A stretch of 64,000 nt of DNA from Candidatus Zemynaea palustris (lineage in GTDB: Bacteria; Vulcanimicrobiota; Vulcanimicrobiia; Vulcanimicrobiales; Vulcanimicrobiaceae). The number at the start of each line of letters is the position of its first letter. Positions within the stretch are counted from its first letter, which is position 1. Positions 23,958 to 32,222 of this stretch are shown here, in pieces. The notes beneath the pieces were generated by a model that worked only from the letters and a program-made list of their open reading frames with translations, was not told the origin of the DNA and made no database searches. The translations under genes were made by a program, and so were the position numbers. Location of the stretch: NCBI GenBank assembly GCA_003134695.1, contig PLCB01000012.1, positions 62,001 to 126,000 of the forward strand, written 5' to 3'.

Positions 23958-25397
23958 ATCGCGCGGTCGCTCTTCCTCTTTTCGCGTGACCTCCGCGTCG
24001 GCGATCACGCCGGCCTAGCCGAGGCGGCTCGGCACGGTCAGATCGTGCCGGCCCTCGTCTTCGATCCGGCGATGCGCGAGCGGATCGCGCAGTCGACGCG
24101 CCGAGCCGCCTTCTATTGCGGCGCCGTCGCTTCGCTCGAGAGCGCGCTCAAGCATCACGGAACGCGCCTCGTCGTCCGGCGCGGACCGTTGATTTCGACG
24201 GCGCGTGCACTGGCACGCGAAGTCGGCGCCGAAACCGTGATCTGGTCGACGGCTTACGACGCCGCGAGCGTCGCACGCGAACGTCAGCTTCAGTCGGCCT
24301 TCGAAGAAGCGGGCTTGCGCGCGATCGCCGTTCACGATGCGCCGACCGTTCCACCGGAGGAGACCGCCGCCGTGCGCAGCGACGAAGGCGGCGCCGGCTA
24401 TCGCGCGCTTGCGCCCTACATCGCTGCGTGGGAAGAGACGCGCCGGGCGCCCGTTAAGGGAACGATTCGCTTCGAGCGCGACACGTTTCCGTCGGATGCG
24501 CCGCCGACGCCCGTCGAATTCGGCGCGGCGCCGCTCGCCGAGGAGCCGTCGGAGACGCGTGCGCTGGCGGCGCTCGACGCGTTCTTGGCTGGACCGGCGC
24601 TGCAATATCGCACGGCGCGCAACATCCCGGCCGACGAGTCGACGTCACACCTCTCCGCCGATCTCTCGTTCGGCACGATCGGCGCGCGCACGGTGGTCGC
24701 GCGCATCGACGCGCGCCTGCGCGACGCGTTCTTGCTATCGGAGGAGCGGTTATCGCTCGAAACGTTCCGGCGCGCGCTCGCGCAACGCGACTTTTTCCTG
24801 CAGCTTGCCTGGTTTTTCGAATCGCGTCCCGACGAGCCGTTGCAGCCGAAGATGCGCCATTTTCCGGTTGCCGAACGACACCCGGCGCTCGAGGCCTGGC
24901 GCGAGGGATGCACCGGCTATCCGCTCGTCGACGCCGGTATCCGCCAGCTCCGCGCGACGGGTTGGATGCACCCGCGCGTGCGGCTCGTCGCCGCGTCGTT
25001 CTTGTGCTTCGACCTCGGCGTCGATTGGCGCGTCGGACGCGACGCCTGGGAACGTGACTTGGTGGAAGACGATCCGGCGCTGGCCAATGGCAATTGGCAG
25101 TGGGTCGCGGGCGTCGGCGCCGACCTCGCGCAATTTCCGCGCATCTACAATCCGCGCAAGCAGGCGCGGGCTTTCGATTCGCGCGGAACGTACGTGCGCC
25201 GTTGGATTCCGGAACTGGCGACGGTCCCCGATGCGGATCTCGCCGACCCCAGTTCCGCCGGGCGGCAAGCGCAAATCGCGTTGCCGCTCTTCGATGGAAC
25301 CGCGTATCCCGCGCCCGTCGTCGATCACGAAGGTGCCGCTCGCGAATTCTTGCGGCGTTACGTCGAGTTCGTCAGTACCCCGACTTGGCGCGGTTAG
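23958..25397 (+). CDS. phr: Deoxyribodipyrimidine photolyase / cryptochrome family
   Basis: The conserved N-terminus RSLFLFSRDLRVGDHAGLAEA is encoded upstream of GTG 24045, but no ATG, GTG or TTG occurs in frame after the TAG at 23922. The best candidate is ATC 23958, with GAGG at 23944-23947; the start is therefore unusual or an indel is present. From there the protein is about 479 residues. The antenna-binding Rossmann domain is followed by the FAD domain with LSADLSFGTIGARTV, RDFFLQLAWFF, the W/N-rich GNWQWVAGVGADLAQFPRIYNP and KQARAFDSRGTYVRRWIPEL. These fit class I CPD photolyases, which use light to repair cyclobutane dimers. It is convergent with the B-box gene. Confidence 0.92.
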   Translation: MARSLFLFSRDLRVGDHAGLAEAARHGQIVPALVFDPAMRERIAQSTRRAAFYCGAVASLESALKHHGTRLVVRRGPLISTARALAREVGAETVIWSTAYDAASVARERQLQSAFEEAGLRAIAVHDAPTVPPEETAAVRSDEGGAGYRALAPYIAAWEETRRAPVKGTIRFERDTFPSDAPPTPVEFGAAPLAEEPSETRALAALDAFLAGPALQYRTARNIPADESTSHLSADLSFGTIGARTVVARIDARLRDAFLLSEERLSLETFRRALAQRDFFLQLAWFFESRPDEPLQPKMRHFPVAERHPALEAWREGCTGYPLVDAGIRQLRATGWMHPRVRLVAASFLCFDLGVDWRVGRDAWERDLVEDDPALANGNWQWVAGVGADLAQFPRIYNPRKQARAFDSRGTYVRRWIPELATVPDADLADPSSAGRQAQIALPLFDGTAYPAPVVDHEGAAREFLRRYVEFVSTPTWRG

Positions 25398-25406
25398 AGA
25401 CGGCCC

Positions 25407-25994
25407 TCAGGCGGCGCGGGACGTTTGGCCGTGCGCTTCGCGTTCGTCGAGCCAATCGCTGACGATCGGGACGCGGACGTCGTCGCCGCTCCAGAGCTTG
25501 AAGCCGTACACGACCGATGCGACCAGCCACACCGGGAGAATCATCGCGATCAGCGGCAATGCCGAGAGTCCGATGAGCGGGATATGCGCGACCGCTGCGA
25601 GGGCGAAGTACAGGCCCGCCGAACCAAAATTGAAGGCGAGCGCCTGCACCGCCTGACGGTAAACGGCCGGCGACTTGCGCGACCCGAGCAGCGAGAGCGC
25701 GGCGAGCGGCCAGAGCGGATAGCCGAGGGCGAGCATCGCGCGCATCTCCGGCGAGACGGTGGCGAGGGCCCCGGCCGGGACGGTGCGCCGCGGCGGCGGA
25801 GGCAGAGGGCCCGGATGGGACGGGCCGACGGCGCCCGTCAGCTTGCGGCTTGCGGCCACGCGGGCTTTCATTCGCTCGTCGAGGCGACAGCTCGGGCAAA
25901 GTCCCTGGGAGTCGCGGCATGTCGCGCAGATCGTCTTCGAGCACTCTCGACAGGCGGCGACCGACGGGACGGCGGTGTGAAAATAACAGTCCAC
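25407..25994 (-). CDS. B-box zinc-finger membrane protein
   Basis: 195 residues from GTG 25994. The N-terminal 40 residues carry a B-box-like zinc finger: CYFHTAVPSVAACRECSKTICATC and CPSC. A Pro-rich linker follows (SHPGPLPPPPRRTVPAG). The C-terminal half holds about three hydrophobic segments (YPLWPLAALSLL, SAGLYFALAAVAHIPLIGLSALPLIAMILPVWLVASVVYGF), like a DUF4870/Tic20-type membrane module. Function unknown. It lies 9 bases from the end of the photolyase gene and is divergent from the ABC exporter. Confidence 0.75.
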   Translation of the reverse strand: MDCYFHTAVPSVAACRECSKTICATCRDSQGLCPSCRLDERMKARVAASRKLTGAVGPSHPGPLPPPPRRTVPAGALATVSPEMRAMLALGYPLWPLAALSLLGSRKSPAVYRQAVQALAFNFGSAGLYFALAAVAHIPLIGLSALPLIAMILPVWLVASVVYGFKLWSGDDVRVPIVSDWLDEREAHGQTSRAA

Positions 25995-26041
25995 GGTGAA
26001 TCCCCCGATTCCGGCGAACGACGGTTACGTGGCGATGTACC

Positions 26042-27826
26042 GTGGGGCCGGAAGGAAGGTTTCGGATCCTAGATAGCAAGCTGGACGCGGGCCGGCGCGA
26101 GACGCTGCGCCGGCTGTTGCGCGAGGCTCGGCCGTATATTCCGCAGCTCGCGGTTGCAATGGCGCTCGGGGTGATCGCGGGCCTCGGCCCGCTCTCGCTG
26201 ACCCAGGCGTTCAAAGTCTTCGGAGACTTCTTGAAGGATCCGGCCCAAGCGCATCTTGCGGCCCTGGGATGGATCGTCGTCGCCGTTTTTCTGCTCAACG
26301 TCGCCGCGAATCTCGCCTCGTACGGACAAAACTACTTGACCGCTTGGAGCGGGCAGCAGCTCGTGGCCAATCTGCGCGTTCGGATGTTCGCACGCATCAT
26401 GCATCTGCCGCTGGGCGACTTCGATAGGTGGCGACCGGGCGAATTGCTGGCGCGCTTCACCAACGATCTACAGTTGATGACCGAGGCGATCAGCAACTCG
26501 CTTCCGATGCTCGTGCAATTTTCGGTCACGTTCGTGGGCGCGCTTGCGATCATGTTCTACCGCGACTGGCTGCTGACGCTGTTCCTGATTGCGTTCGCAC
26601 CGTTCGTGAATTACGCCGTCTCGTTCTTCACGCGCCTGATCACAGGCGGCGCGAAGCGCGCGCAGGAGCGAATCGCCGATCTGACCGCGAATCTCTCGGA
26701 GGTCCTGCAGGGCGAACGGGTCGTCAAAGCATTCGGGCGAGAAGGCTATGAGGTCGGCCGCTTCCGGGAGGGCAACGACCGCTACTTCGGCGCTTACATG
26801 AAGCTGACGCAGTTCGCGCAGACGCAGACCCCGGTCGTCGCGACGATCATCCTCATCGCCTTCGTGACGATCTTCGTTTTCCTGGGGCGGGAAGTGATCG
26901 TTCACCGTATCGGGATCGGCGAGTTCTTGGCGTTCGGGACGGCGGTCGCGCTGGCGATGAATCCCATCAACCGGTTTGCCAGCCTGATCGGCGATCTCAC
27001 GCGCGCGCTCGTCGGTGCCGAGCGCGTCTTTCATATTCTCGATTTGCCGATTGAGCGGGCCGACGAACCGGATGCGATCGCGCCGTCGTCCATCGCCGGC
27101 GCATTGCGCTTCGAGCACGTCACCTTCAGGTACGAATCCGACACGCCGCCGGTGTTGCGCGACCTTTCGGCGGACATCGAGGCGGGAGAAGTCGTCGCAC
27201 TCGTTGGGCCGTCCGGCGCGGGGAAGACGACGATCGTCAACCTCGTGCCGCGCTTTTTCGAACCGCAGTCGGGCCGGATTACGCTCGACGGCGTCGATCT
27301 CGGCCGCATCCGGCTGCAGAGCCTGCGCGCGGCGATCGGGATCGTCCCGCAAGAGCCTCTGTTGTTCAGCGGGACGATCGGGGACAACATCCGCTACGGC
27401 AAACTGGACGCCACTCAGGCCGAGATCGAAATGGCCGCTCGCGAGGCCCACGCCGACGAGTTCATCGTGCAGCTTCCGCGCGGCTACGATACGACCGTCG
27501 GCGAACGCGGCATCCGCCTCTCCGGCGGACAGCGCCAGCGCATCTCGATCGCGCGGGCCATTTTACGCGACCCGCGCATCCTGATCCTCGACGAGGCGAC
27601 GAGCTCGCTCGACAGCCACTCGGAGCGTCTGATCGAAGAAGCGCTCGATCAACTCTTGACCGGTCGCACGACCTTGATCATCGCGCATCGACTGAGCACG
27701 ATCCGGCGCGCCCACAAGATTTTTTACATCGACGGTGGGCGCATCGTCGAAGTCGGAACGCACCAAGATCTGCTCGCGCGCGGCGGACGCTACGCCGCGC
27801 TGCACGCCGCCCAGTTCGCCCGGTAA
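26042..27826 (+). CDS. MsbA-like ABC exporter (fused membrane and ATPase domains)
   Basis: 594 residues from GTG 26042. An N-terminal type 1 exporter membrane domain has six helices with the family elements WSGQQLVANLRVRMFARIMHLPLGDFDRWRPGELLAR and LSEVLQGERVVKAFGRE. The ATPase domain has Walker A GPSGAGKTT (~389-397), a Q-loop in GIVPQEPLLFSG, signature LSGGQRQR (~493), Walker B LILDEATSSLDS (~514-525) and H-loop IAHRLST. It probably acts as a homodimer, flipping lipid or exporting a lipophilic substrate; lipid A flippase (MsbA) is one possibility in a diderm. Confidence 0.93.
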   Translation: MGPEGRFRILDSKLDAGRRETLRRLLREARPYIPQLAVAMALGVIAGLGPLSLTQAFKVFGDFLKDPAQAHLAALGWIVVAVFLLNVAANLASYGQNYLTAWSGQQLVANLRVRMFARIMHLPLGDFDRWRPGELLARFTNDLQLMTEAISNSLPMLVQFSVTFVGALAIMFYRDWLLTLFLIAFAPFVNYAVSFFTRLITGGAKRAQERIADLTANLSEVLQGERVVKAFGREGYEVGRFREGNDRYFGAYMKLTQFAQTQTPVVATIILIAFVTIFVFLGREVIVHRIGIGEFLAFGTAVALAMNPINRFASLIGDLTRALVGAERVFHILDLPIERADEPDAIAPSSIAGALRFEHVTFRYESDTPPVLRDLSADIEAGEVVALVGPSGAGKTTIVNLVPRFFEPQSGRITLDGVDLGRIRLQSLRAAIGIVPQEPLLFSGTIGDNIRYGKLDATQAEIEMAAREAHADEFIVQLPRGYDTTVGERGIRLSGGQRQRISIARAILRDPRILILDEATSSLDSHSERLIEEALDQLLTGRTTLIIAHRLSTIRRAHKIFYIDGGRIVEVGTHQDLLARGGRYAALHAAQFAR

Positions 27827-28008
27827 GCGTTCGGCCGGCCCGGGAGTGGGCGCCAAACGGCCCGCAGGAGCCCATCGCAGGCCCTAATAACAGAGGGACG
27901 GCGTGGGCTAGGTGGCGCTCGGTTGACAGGCTGAACTTCCTAGCGATCCCGCACGGGGTGCGAACAGCGTCACGCGAAGGCATCCTTCATTAGAAGCGAC
28001 GGAGCGCC

Positions 28009-28209
28009 ATGCTGGTACTGACCCGGAAACCTAACCAAGCGATCGTCATCGGAGACGACGTTCGCGTCGTTGTGGTCTCGGTCGACCGCGACCAAGTGCG
28101 GCTCGGTATCGAGGCACCACGCGAGATCAGCGTCCATCGCGCCGAGGTCTACGAAGAGATCAAGCGCGGCGAACGCCGTCCCAAGAAAGCGACCGTCAAC
28201 GGCGCCTGA
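28009..28209 (+). CDS. csrA: Carbon storage regulator CsrA
   Basis: 66 residues. The sequence [51 protein letters not shown] is a complete CsrA, including the RNA-binding L4 and R44-equivalent residues. It binds GGA motifs in mRNA leaders and represses translation. GGAG lies 6-9 bases before the ATG. A TTGACA at 27923-27928 could be a -35 but no good -10 follows. No fliW or flagellar gene is near. Its 3' end overlaps the convergent Hint-protein gene by 14 bases. Confidence 0.97.
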   Translation: MLVLTRKPNQAIVIGDDVRVVVVSVDRDQVRLGIEAPREISVHRAEVYEEIKRGERRPKKATVNGA

Positions 28210-29263
28210 GCGCGATCGCAGGCCGATGCCGCAGCCTGGCGGCGAGGCTCGCGTCGATCAATGCGACAGACCCGTGCGTTTTGGCCCTCGCCGCTGCGAG
28301 CCGGTTTTGCACATCGAAGTCTGCGGTAACGATGCCGTTCGCCGCGAGCAGATGTTGGTCGAGCGGCCGCTTCGCGTTTTCGAAGCGAAGATTGTAGACG
28401 GCGCGCGTCGCGTCGCCGGTCCGGCGTTCCCACACCGTCACTTCGTGGTAGACGCCGTCTTCGCCCAGCAGCTCGTCGCGCGCCGTCACATTCGCGGCGG
28501 CGACTAAACCTCGCCGCGTCAGAACCGGATGCTGCGCCGTGAAGAGCGCCGCGGAGTCCCCGAAGCCGAGACGGTACATCTGTTCGTCCGCCTGTGTGCC
28601 CCAAATGACTGCGGCGACTCTTAAGCGCGCCCCGGTTAGCGGATCGGCGACCACGTCACCCACGACCACGTTCTTGATCGGGACGAGTTCACCGGAGGAG
28701 AGCCGCACCGGGACGTCTTGATCGAGGCACGACACGAAACGATCTTGATGAAAGGTCGTGGTCTTGGTGATCGGTGTGAGGGTCACGAGAGGCATCGTGT
28801 TCGACTCGACGTTGGTTTCGGCGTGCCGGTTCACGACGGTGCTGGTGAGCGCTCCGTCGATGCTAAAATTCGTCGATTCTTGCAGAGCCCAGTTGCGCCC
28901 CGAAACGATCGAGTCGAGCCGAAGCGTGCAATCCGGTGCGTTGTAGTGGTCGATGACGACGTGCGGAGTCACCGCAAAATGCTTGAGCGTATCGTTCGCC
29001 AGCTTCACGGGGACTGCCGGAGATGGCGGCGCGACGTACGATCCGTCCGAGGTGACCCGCCCGCCTGCCGGGATGTGCAGGTCGAGTTTGACACTCGCCG
29101 AGTCGGCTTGGATGTCGCGATCGTGGACGGTGATCTGAATCGTCGCCGTCAAGGCTTGTCCCGCGTGGTAGGGGCATGCAGCCGGTTTCGCGGCCGGTGC
29201 TCCGGCGAAGCCGGCCGAACTCGTCAAGAGGCAGGCGCCAAGCGCAAAGGCGAGTCGGTTCAT
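28196..29263 (-). CDS. Secreted protein with C-terminal Hint (intein/hedgehog-type) domain
   Basis: 355 residues, ATG 29263 with GGAGG seven bases upstream. A Sec signal peptide covers residues 1-20. Residues ~30-165 form a beta-rich domain I do not recognise. The Hint domain runs ~178-320: nucleophile block [21 protein letters not shown] with Cys179, the B-block [11 protein letters not shown] with Thr242 and His245, and the C-terminal strand pair [27 protein letters not shown]. The terminal His-Asn needed for protein splicing is not present, and about 35 residues follow. Self-cleavage or ester transfer at Cys179 is possible. The gene is divergent from rpsB and overlaps csrA at its 3' end. 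Confidence 0.82.
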   Translation of the reverse strand: MNRLAFALGACLLTSSAGFAGAPAAKPAACPYHAGQALTATIQITVHDRDIQADSASVKLDLHIPAGGRVTSDGSYVAPPSPAVPVKLANDTLKHFAVTPHVVIDHYNAPDCTLRLDSIVSGRNWALQESTNFSIDGALTSTVVNRHAETNVESNTMPLVTLTPITKTTTFHQDRFVSCLDQDVPVRLSSGELVPIKNVVVGDVVADPLTGARLRVAAVIWGTQADEQMYRLGFGDSAALFTAQHPVLTRRGLVAAANVTARDELLGEDGVYHEVTVWERRTGDATRAVYNLRFENAKRPLDQHLLAANGIVTADFDVQNRLAAARAKTHGSVALIDASLAARLRHRPAIALRRR

Positions 29264-29323
29264 TTGAAAACCTCCGCTGTTTCGGGGGACGGGCGAGCGT
29301 CCGGAAACGTTCGCCTCGCGTCT

Positions 29324-29353
29324 TTGGCCGGGCCTTGCGGCCCATGGTATACT
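29324..29353 (+). promoter_or_regulatory. Sigma-70-type promoter for rpsB
   Basis: TTGGCC (29324-29329) and TATACT (29348-29353) are separated by 18 bases, about 105 bases before the rpsB GTG. The -10 matches the consensus at five of six positions. Confidence 0.6.
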
Positions 29354-29372
29354 CTGCGACGGTTGTCTATTT

Positions 29373-29444
29373 CACCCCGCACGGAGGTGGGGTGCGATGG
29401 TCCCGACAGGCGCGAGCGGCAAGGCGGCGGCGAGCGTGGGACCA
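29373..29444 (+). ncRNA. Structured 5' leader of rpsB (possible S2 autoregulatory site)
   Basis: Two perfect stems fill the leader. CACCCC (29373-29378) pairs with GGGGTG (29389-29394) around a 10-base loop. TGGTCCC (29398-29404) pairs with GGGACCA (29438-29444) around a 33-base purine-rich, G-rich interior that can fold further. The second stem ends 14 bases before the GTG start. Ribosomal protein operons are commonly repressed by binding of their own product to such leaders, and rpsB leaders of this kind are known in several phyla. Confidence 0.5.
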
Positions 29445-29458
29445 GAAAGGTTCAGTTC

Positions 29459-30268
29459 GTGGCATCGGTTATCTCCATGAAAGCGCTCCTCGAGGCCGGC
29501 GTGCACTTCGGTCATCAGACCCGCCGCTGGAACCCGAAGATGAAGCCCTACATCTTCCAGGAGCGCAACGGCATCTACATCATCGATCTGCAGAAGACCG
29601 TGCTGATGCTGCGCGAGGTCTACGCCGCCGTCAAACAGATGTCGCGCGACGGCAAAGTGATTCTGTACGTCGGCACCAAGAAGCAGGCGCAAGAGGTCGT
29701 TAAGGAAGAGGCGGAGCGCGCCGGGACGTATTACGTCAACGAGCGCTGGCTGGGCGGGACGCTCACCAACTTCTCGACCATCCAGAAGCGTATCACTCGC
29801 CTGCGCGAACTCGAGGGGATGAAGCAGCAAGGCAACTTCGACATGCTCCCCAAGAAAGAGGTCGCAAGACTCAGCGACGAGCTCGAGAAGCTCGAGCGCT
29901 TTCTGGGCGGCATCAAAGACATGCATCGGCTGCCCGACGCCGTCTTCATCGTCGATCCGAAGAAGGAACGGATCGCGGTGCTCGAGGCGCGCAAGTTGAA
30001 GATTCCGATTATCGCCGTGATCGACACGAATTGCGATCCCGACGAGATCGACTATCCGATTCCCGGCAACGACGACGCGATTCGCGCCGTCAAGTTAATG
30101 GTCTCGAAGATCTCCGACGCGATCATCGAGGGTCGCACCGAAGCCGAGAGCGGCCAATTCGAAGAGGGCGAATACGACGCCAGCGCCTACGCCGCGGAGC
30201 CGATGCCGACAGAACTCCCCGAAGAGCCGCCGGCTGCCGAAGAGACGGCAGACGAGGTTACGGCGTGA
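29459..30268 (+). CDS. rpsB: 30S ribosomal protein S2
   Basis: 269 residues from GTG 29459; the longer open frame upstream overlaps the leader and the Hint gene. The start [28 protein letters not shown] is the canonical S2 opening, followed by [40 protein letters not shown] and [14 protein letters not shown]. An acidic C-terminal tail ([15 protein letters not shown]) of about 30 residues extends beyond the core. Its stop overlaps the GTG of tsf (GTGA). Confidence 0.97.
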   Translation: MASVISMKALLEAGVHFGHQTRRWNPKMKPYIFQERNGIYIIDLQKTVLMLREVYAAVKQMSRDGKVILYVGTKKQAQEVVKEEAERAGTYYVNERWLGGTLTNFSTIQKRITRLRELEGMKQQGNFDMLPKKEVARLSDELEKLERFLGGIKDMHRLPDAVFIVDPKKERIAVLEARKLKIPIIAVIDTNCDPDEIDYPIPGNDDAIRAVKLMVSKISDAIIEGRTEAESGQFEEGEYDASAYAAEPMPTELPEEPPAAEETADEVTA

Positions 30269-30864
30269 GCTATAAGCCGAGCGCTGAGGAGATCAAGCGG
30301 CTGCGAGACGACACCGGTGCGGGCATGTTGGACTGCCGCGCCGCGCTTCAGCACGCCGGCGGCTCCTACGACGCGGCGAAGAAGAACCTGGTCGATCAGG
30401 GGATGTCGCGCGCCGCCAAAAAGGCCGAACGAGCGGCGAACGAAGGGCTGATCGACTCATACATTCACGTCGGCGGGAAGATCGGGGTGTTGGTCGAGGT
30501 CAACTGTGAAACCGACTTCGTCGCTCGCAGCGATCGCTTCAAGTCGATGGTGCGCGACCTCGCGATGCACATTGCGGCGATGCCGGTGCACTACGTCTCG
30601 CGCGAAGCGGTCCCGGCCGGCGAACTCGAGGCGGTTCGCGCCGAGCTGGGCAAGACGGTTCCGGAAGGCAAGCCGCCGAACGTCGTCGAGAAGATCGTCG
30701 AAGGCAAGCTCAACAAATGGTTCGAGGAGAACGTGCTGCTGGACATGCCGTTTATCAAGAACGACGAACAGACCGTGGGGGAGTTGATCGGCTCCGTCGT
30801 CGGAGTGCTCGGTGAAAAGATTCAGGTCCGCCGCTTTGCGAAATTCGCGCTCGGCGAGGGTTAA
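30265..30864 (+). CDS. tsf: Elongation factor Ts
   Basis: 199 residues from GTG 30265. EF-Ts recycles EF-Tu by releasing GDP. The N-terminal UBA-like domain has [21 protein letters not shown], and the core has the nucleotide-exchange motif [15 protein letters not shown]. It is the short form of about 200 residues seen in Thermus, cyanobacteria and Chloroflexi, without the duplicated core of the E. coli protein. It is coupled to rpsB and followed 6 bases later by pyrH. Confidence 0.96.
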   Translation: MSYKPSAEEIKRLRDDTGAGMLDCRAALQHAGGSYDAAKKNLVDQGMSRAAKKAERAANEGLIDSYIHVGGKIGVLVEVNCETDFVARSDRFKSMVRDLAMHIAAMPVHYVSREAVPAGELEAVRAELGKTVPEGKPPNVVEKIVEGKLNKWFEENVLLDMPFIKNDEQTVGELIGSVVGVLGEKIQVRRFAKFALGEG

Positions 30865-30870
30865 GGCGTC

Positions 30871-31614
30871 GTGACGCCGGCGTACCGGCGGATTCTGCTC
30901 AAACTCTCCGGCGAAGCGTTCTTGGGCCGTGAGAGCTCGGTCGATTTAGATACCACCAATACGATGGCCGAAGAGATCGCGCAAGCGGTGCGCTGTGAGG
31001 TCTCGGTGGCGGTCGTCGTCGGCGGCGGCAACATCTGGCGCGGAAAAGCGCACGAGGCCGCCGGGATGGACCGTGCGACCGCCGACTACATGGGGATGTT
31101 GGCGACGGTGATCAACGCCCTCGCGCTGCAAGACGCGCTCGAGCGGCTCGGCTTCCCGTCACGCGTCCAGACCGCGATCCAGATGCAGCAGATCGCCGAG
31201 CCGTACATCCGGCGCCGCGCGATCCGGCATTTGGAGAAGGGCCGCGTCGTCATCTTCGCGGCCGGCACCGGCAACCCGTACTTCACGACCGACACGACGG
31301 CGGCGCTGCGCGCGGTCGAGATCGGCGCCGAGGCGATTCTGAAGGCGACGAAGGTCGACGGCATCTACACCGCCGATCCGAAGCTCGACAAGACGGCGAC
31401 GCGTTTCGATCGCCTCGACTACCTTGAAGTGCTGCAACGCGGCTTGCAGGTGATGGATTCGACGGCGCTCGCACTCTGCATGGATAACGGTCTCCCGATC
31501 GTGGTTTTCGACATGAACGTCGCCGGCAACATCCGGAGGGTCGTGATGGGCGAGCCGATCGGGACGATGGTGGCCAACGCGGCACGCGGCGAGGCCAGAC
31601 TGGTGACGCCCTAG
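30871..31614 (+). CDS. pyrH: UMP kinase
   Basis: 247 residues from GTG 30871. The amino-acid-kinase fold shows [14 protein letters not shown] at the start, [11 protein letters not shown], the UMP-binding region [25 protein letters not shown], and [23 protein letters not shown] plus [18 protein letters not shown] kinase makes UDP for pyrimidine nucleotide supply. It sits in the conserved order rpsB-tsf-pyrH-frr. Confidence 0.97.
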   Translation: MTPAYRRILLKLSGEAFLGRESSVDLDTTNTMAEEIAQAVRCEVSVAVVVGGGNIWRGKAHEAAGMDRATADYMGMLATVINALALQDALERLGFPSRVQTAIQMQQIAEPYIRRRAIRHLEKGRVVIFAAGTGNPYFTTDTTAALRAVEIGAEAILKATKVDGIYTADPKLDKTATRFDRLDYLEVLQRGLQVMDSTALALCMDNGLPIVVFDMNVAGNIRRVVMGEPIGTMVANAARGEARLVTP

Positions 31615-31655
31615 CAAGCAATCTGTTAGCGCCTATCGTATTTTAAGGAAGGCAC

Positions 31656-32219
31656 ATGGCGACGCTCGACGAGATCTACAAGCACACCGAAGAGAAGATG
31701 CAGAAGGCCCTCGAGGCGACGCGTGGCGAGTTCGTCGGCATCCGCACCGGTCGCGCCTCGATCGGCTTGGTCGACCGCTTGCACGTGGAGGCTTACGGGA
31801 CGTCGGTCCCGCTCAAGCAGGTCGCCTCGGTGAGCACCCCCGACCCGCGCACGCTGCAGATCTCGGCCTTCGACCGCACCACGGTCGGCGCCATCAAGAA
31901 AGCGATCGAGACGAGCGATCTGGGCTTGACGCCCAACGTCGACGGCCAGCACGTCCGGCTTTCGATCCCGCCGCTCACCGAGGAACGCCGCAAAGACCTC
32001 GTCAAGGTCGTTCACAAGAAAGCGGAAGAGGGCAAGATCGCGATCCGCAACATCCGCCACAAGAGCATCGATGAGATCAAGACGCTGCACAAAGACCACA
32101 GGGTGACCGACGATGAGAACAAACGCGCCGGCGAGCACGTGCAGAAAACCACCGACAAGTACATCAAAGAAGTCGACACCCTGACTGCCCACAAAGAAAA
32201 AGAGATCATGGAGGTCTAG
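31656..32219 (+). CDS. frr: Ribosome recycling factor
   Basis: 187 residues with AAGGAAGG nine bases upstream of ATG 31656. The three-helix-bundle signature is complete: MQKALEATRGEFVGIRTGRAS, VPLKQVASVSTPDPRTLQI and LVKVVHKKAEEGKIAIRNIRHKSIDEIK, ending in the helix YIKEVDTLTAHKEKEIMEV. RRF with EF-G splits post-termination ribosomes. It ends the rpsB operon; the next gene begins 3 bases later and may be read through. Confidence 0.97.
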   Translation: MATLDEIYKHTEEKMQKALEATRGEFVGIRTGRASIGLVDRLHVEAYGTSVPLKQVASVSTPDPRTLQISAFDRTTVGAIKKAIETSDLGLTPNVDGQHVRLSIPPLTEERRKDLVKVVHKKAEEGKIAIRNIRHKSIDEIKTLHKDHRVTDDENKRAGEHVQKTTDKYIKEVDTLTAHKEKEIMEV

Positions 32220-32222
32220 GCC

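Noticed and set aside
27923-27951. TTGACA as a csrA promoter
   Set aside because: The -35 hexamer is perfect, but at 16-18 bases the sequence is GATCCC/ATCCCG with no -10 resemblance.
28196-29263. Intein interpretation of the Hint-domain protein
   Set aside because: There is no host protein split by it and the C-terminal His-Asn and +1 nucleophile are absent.
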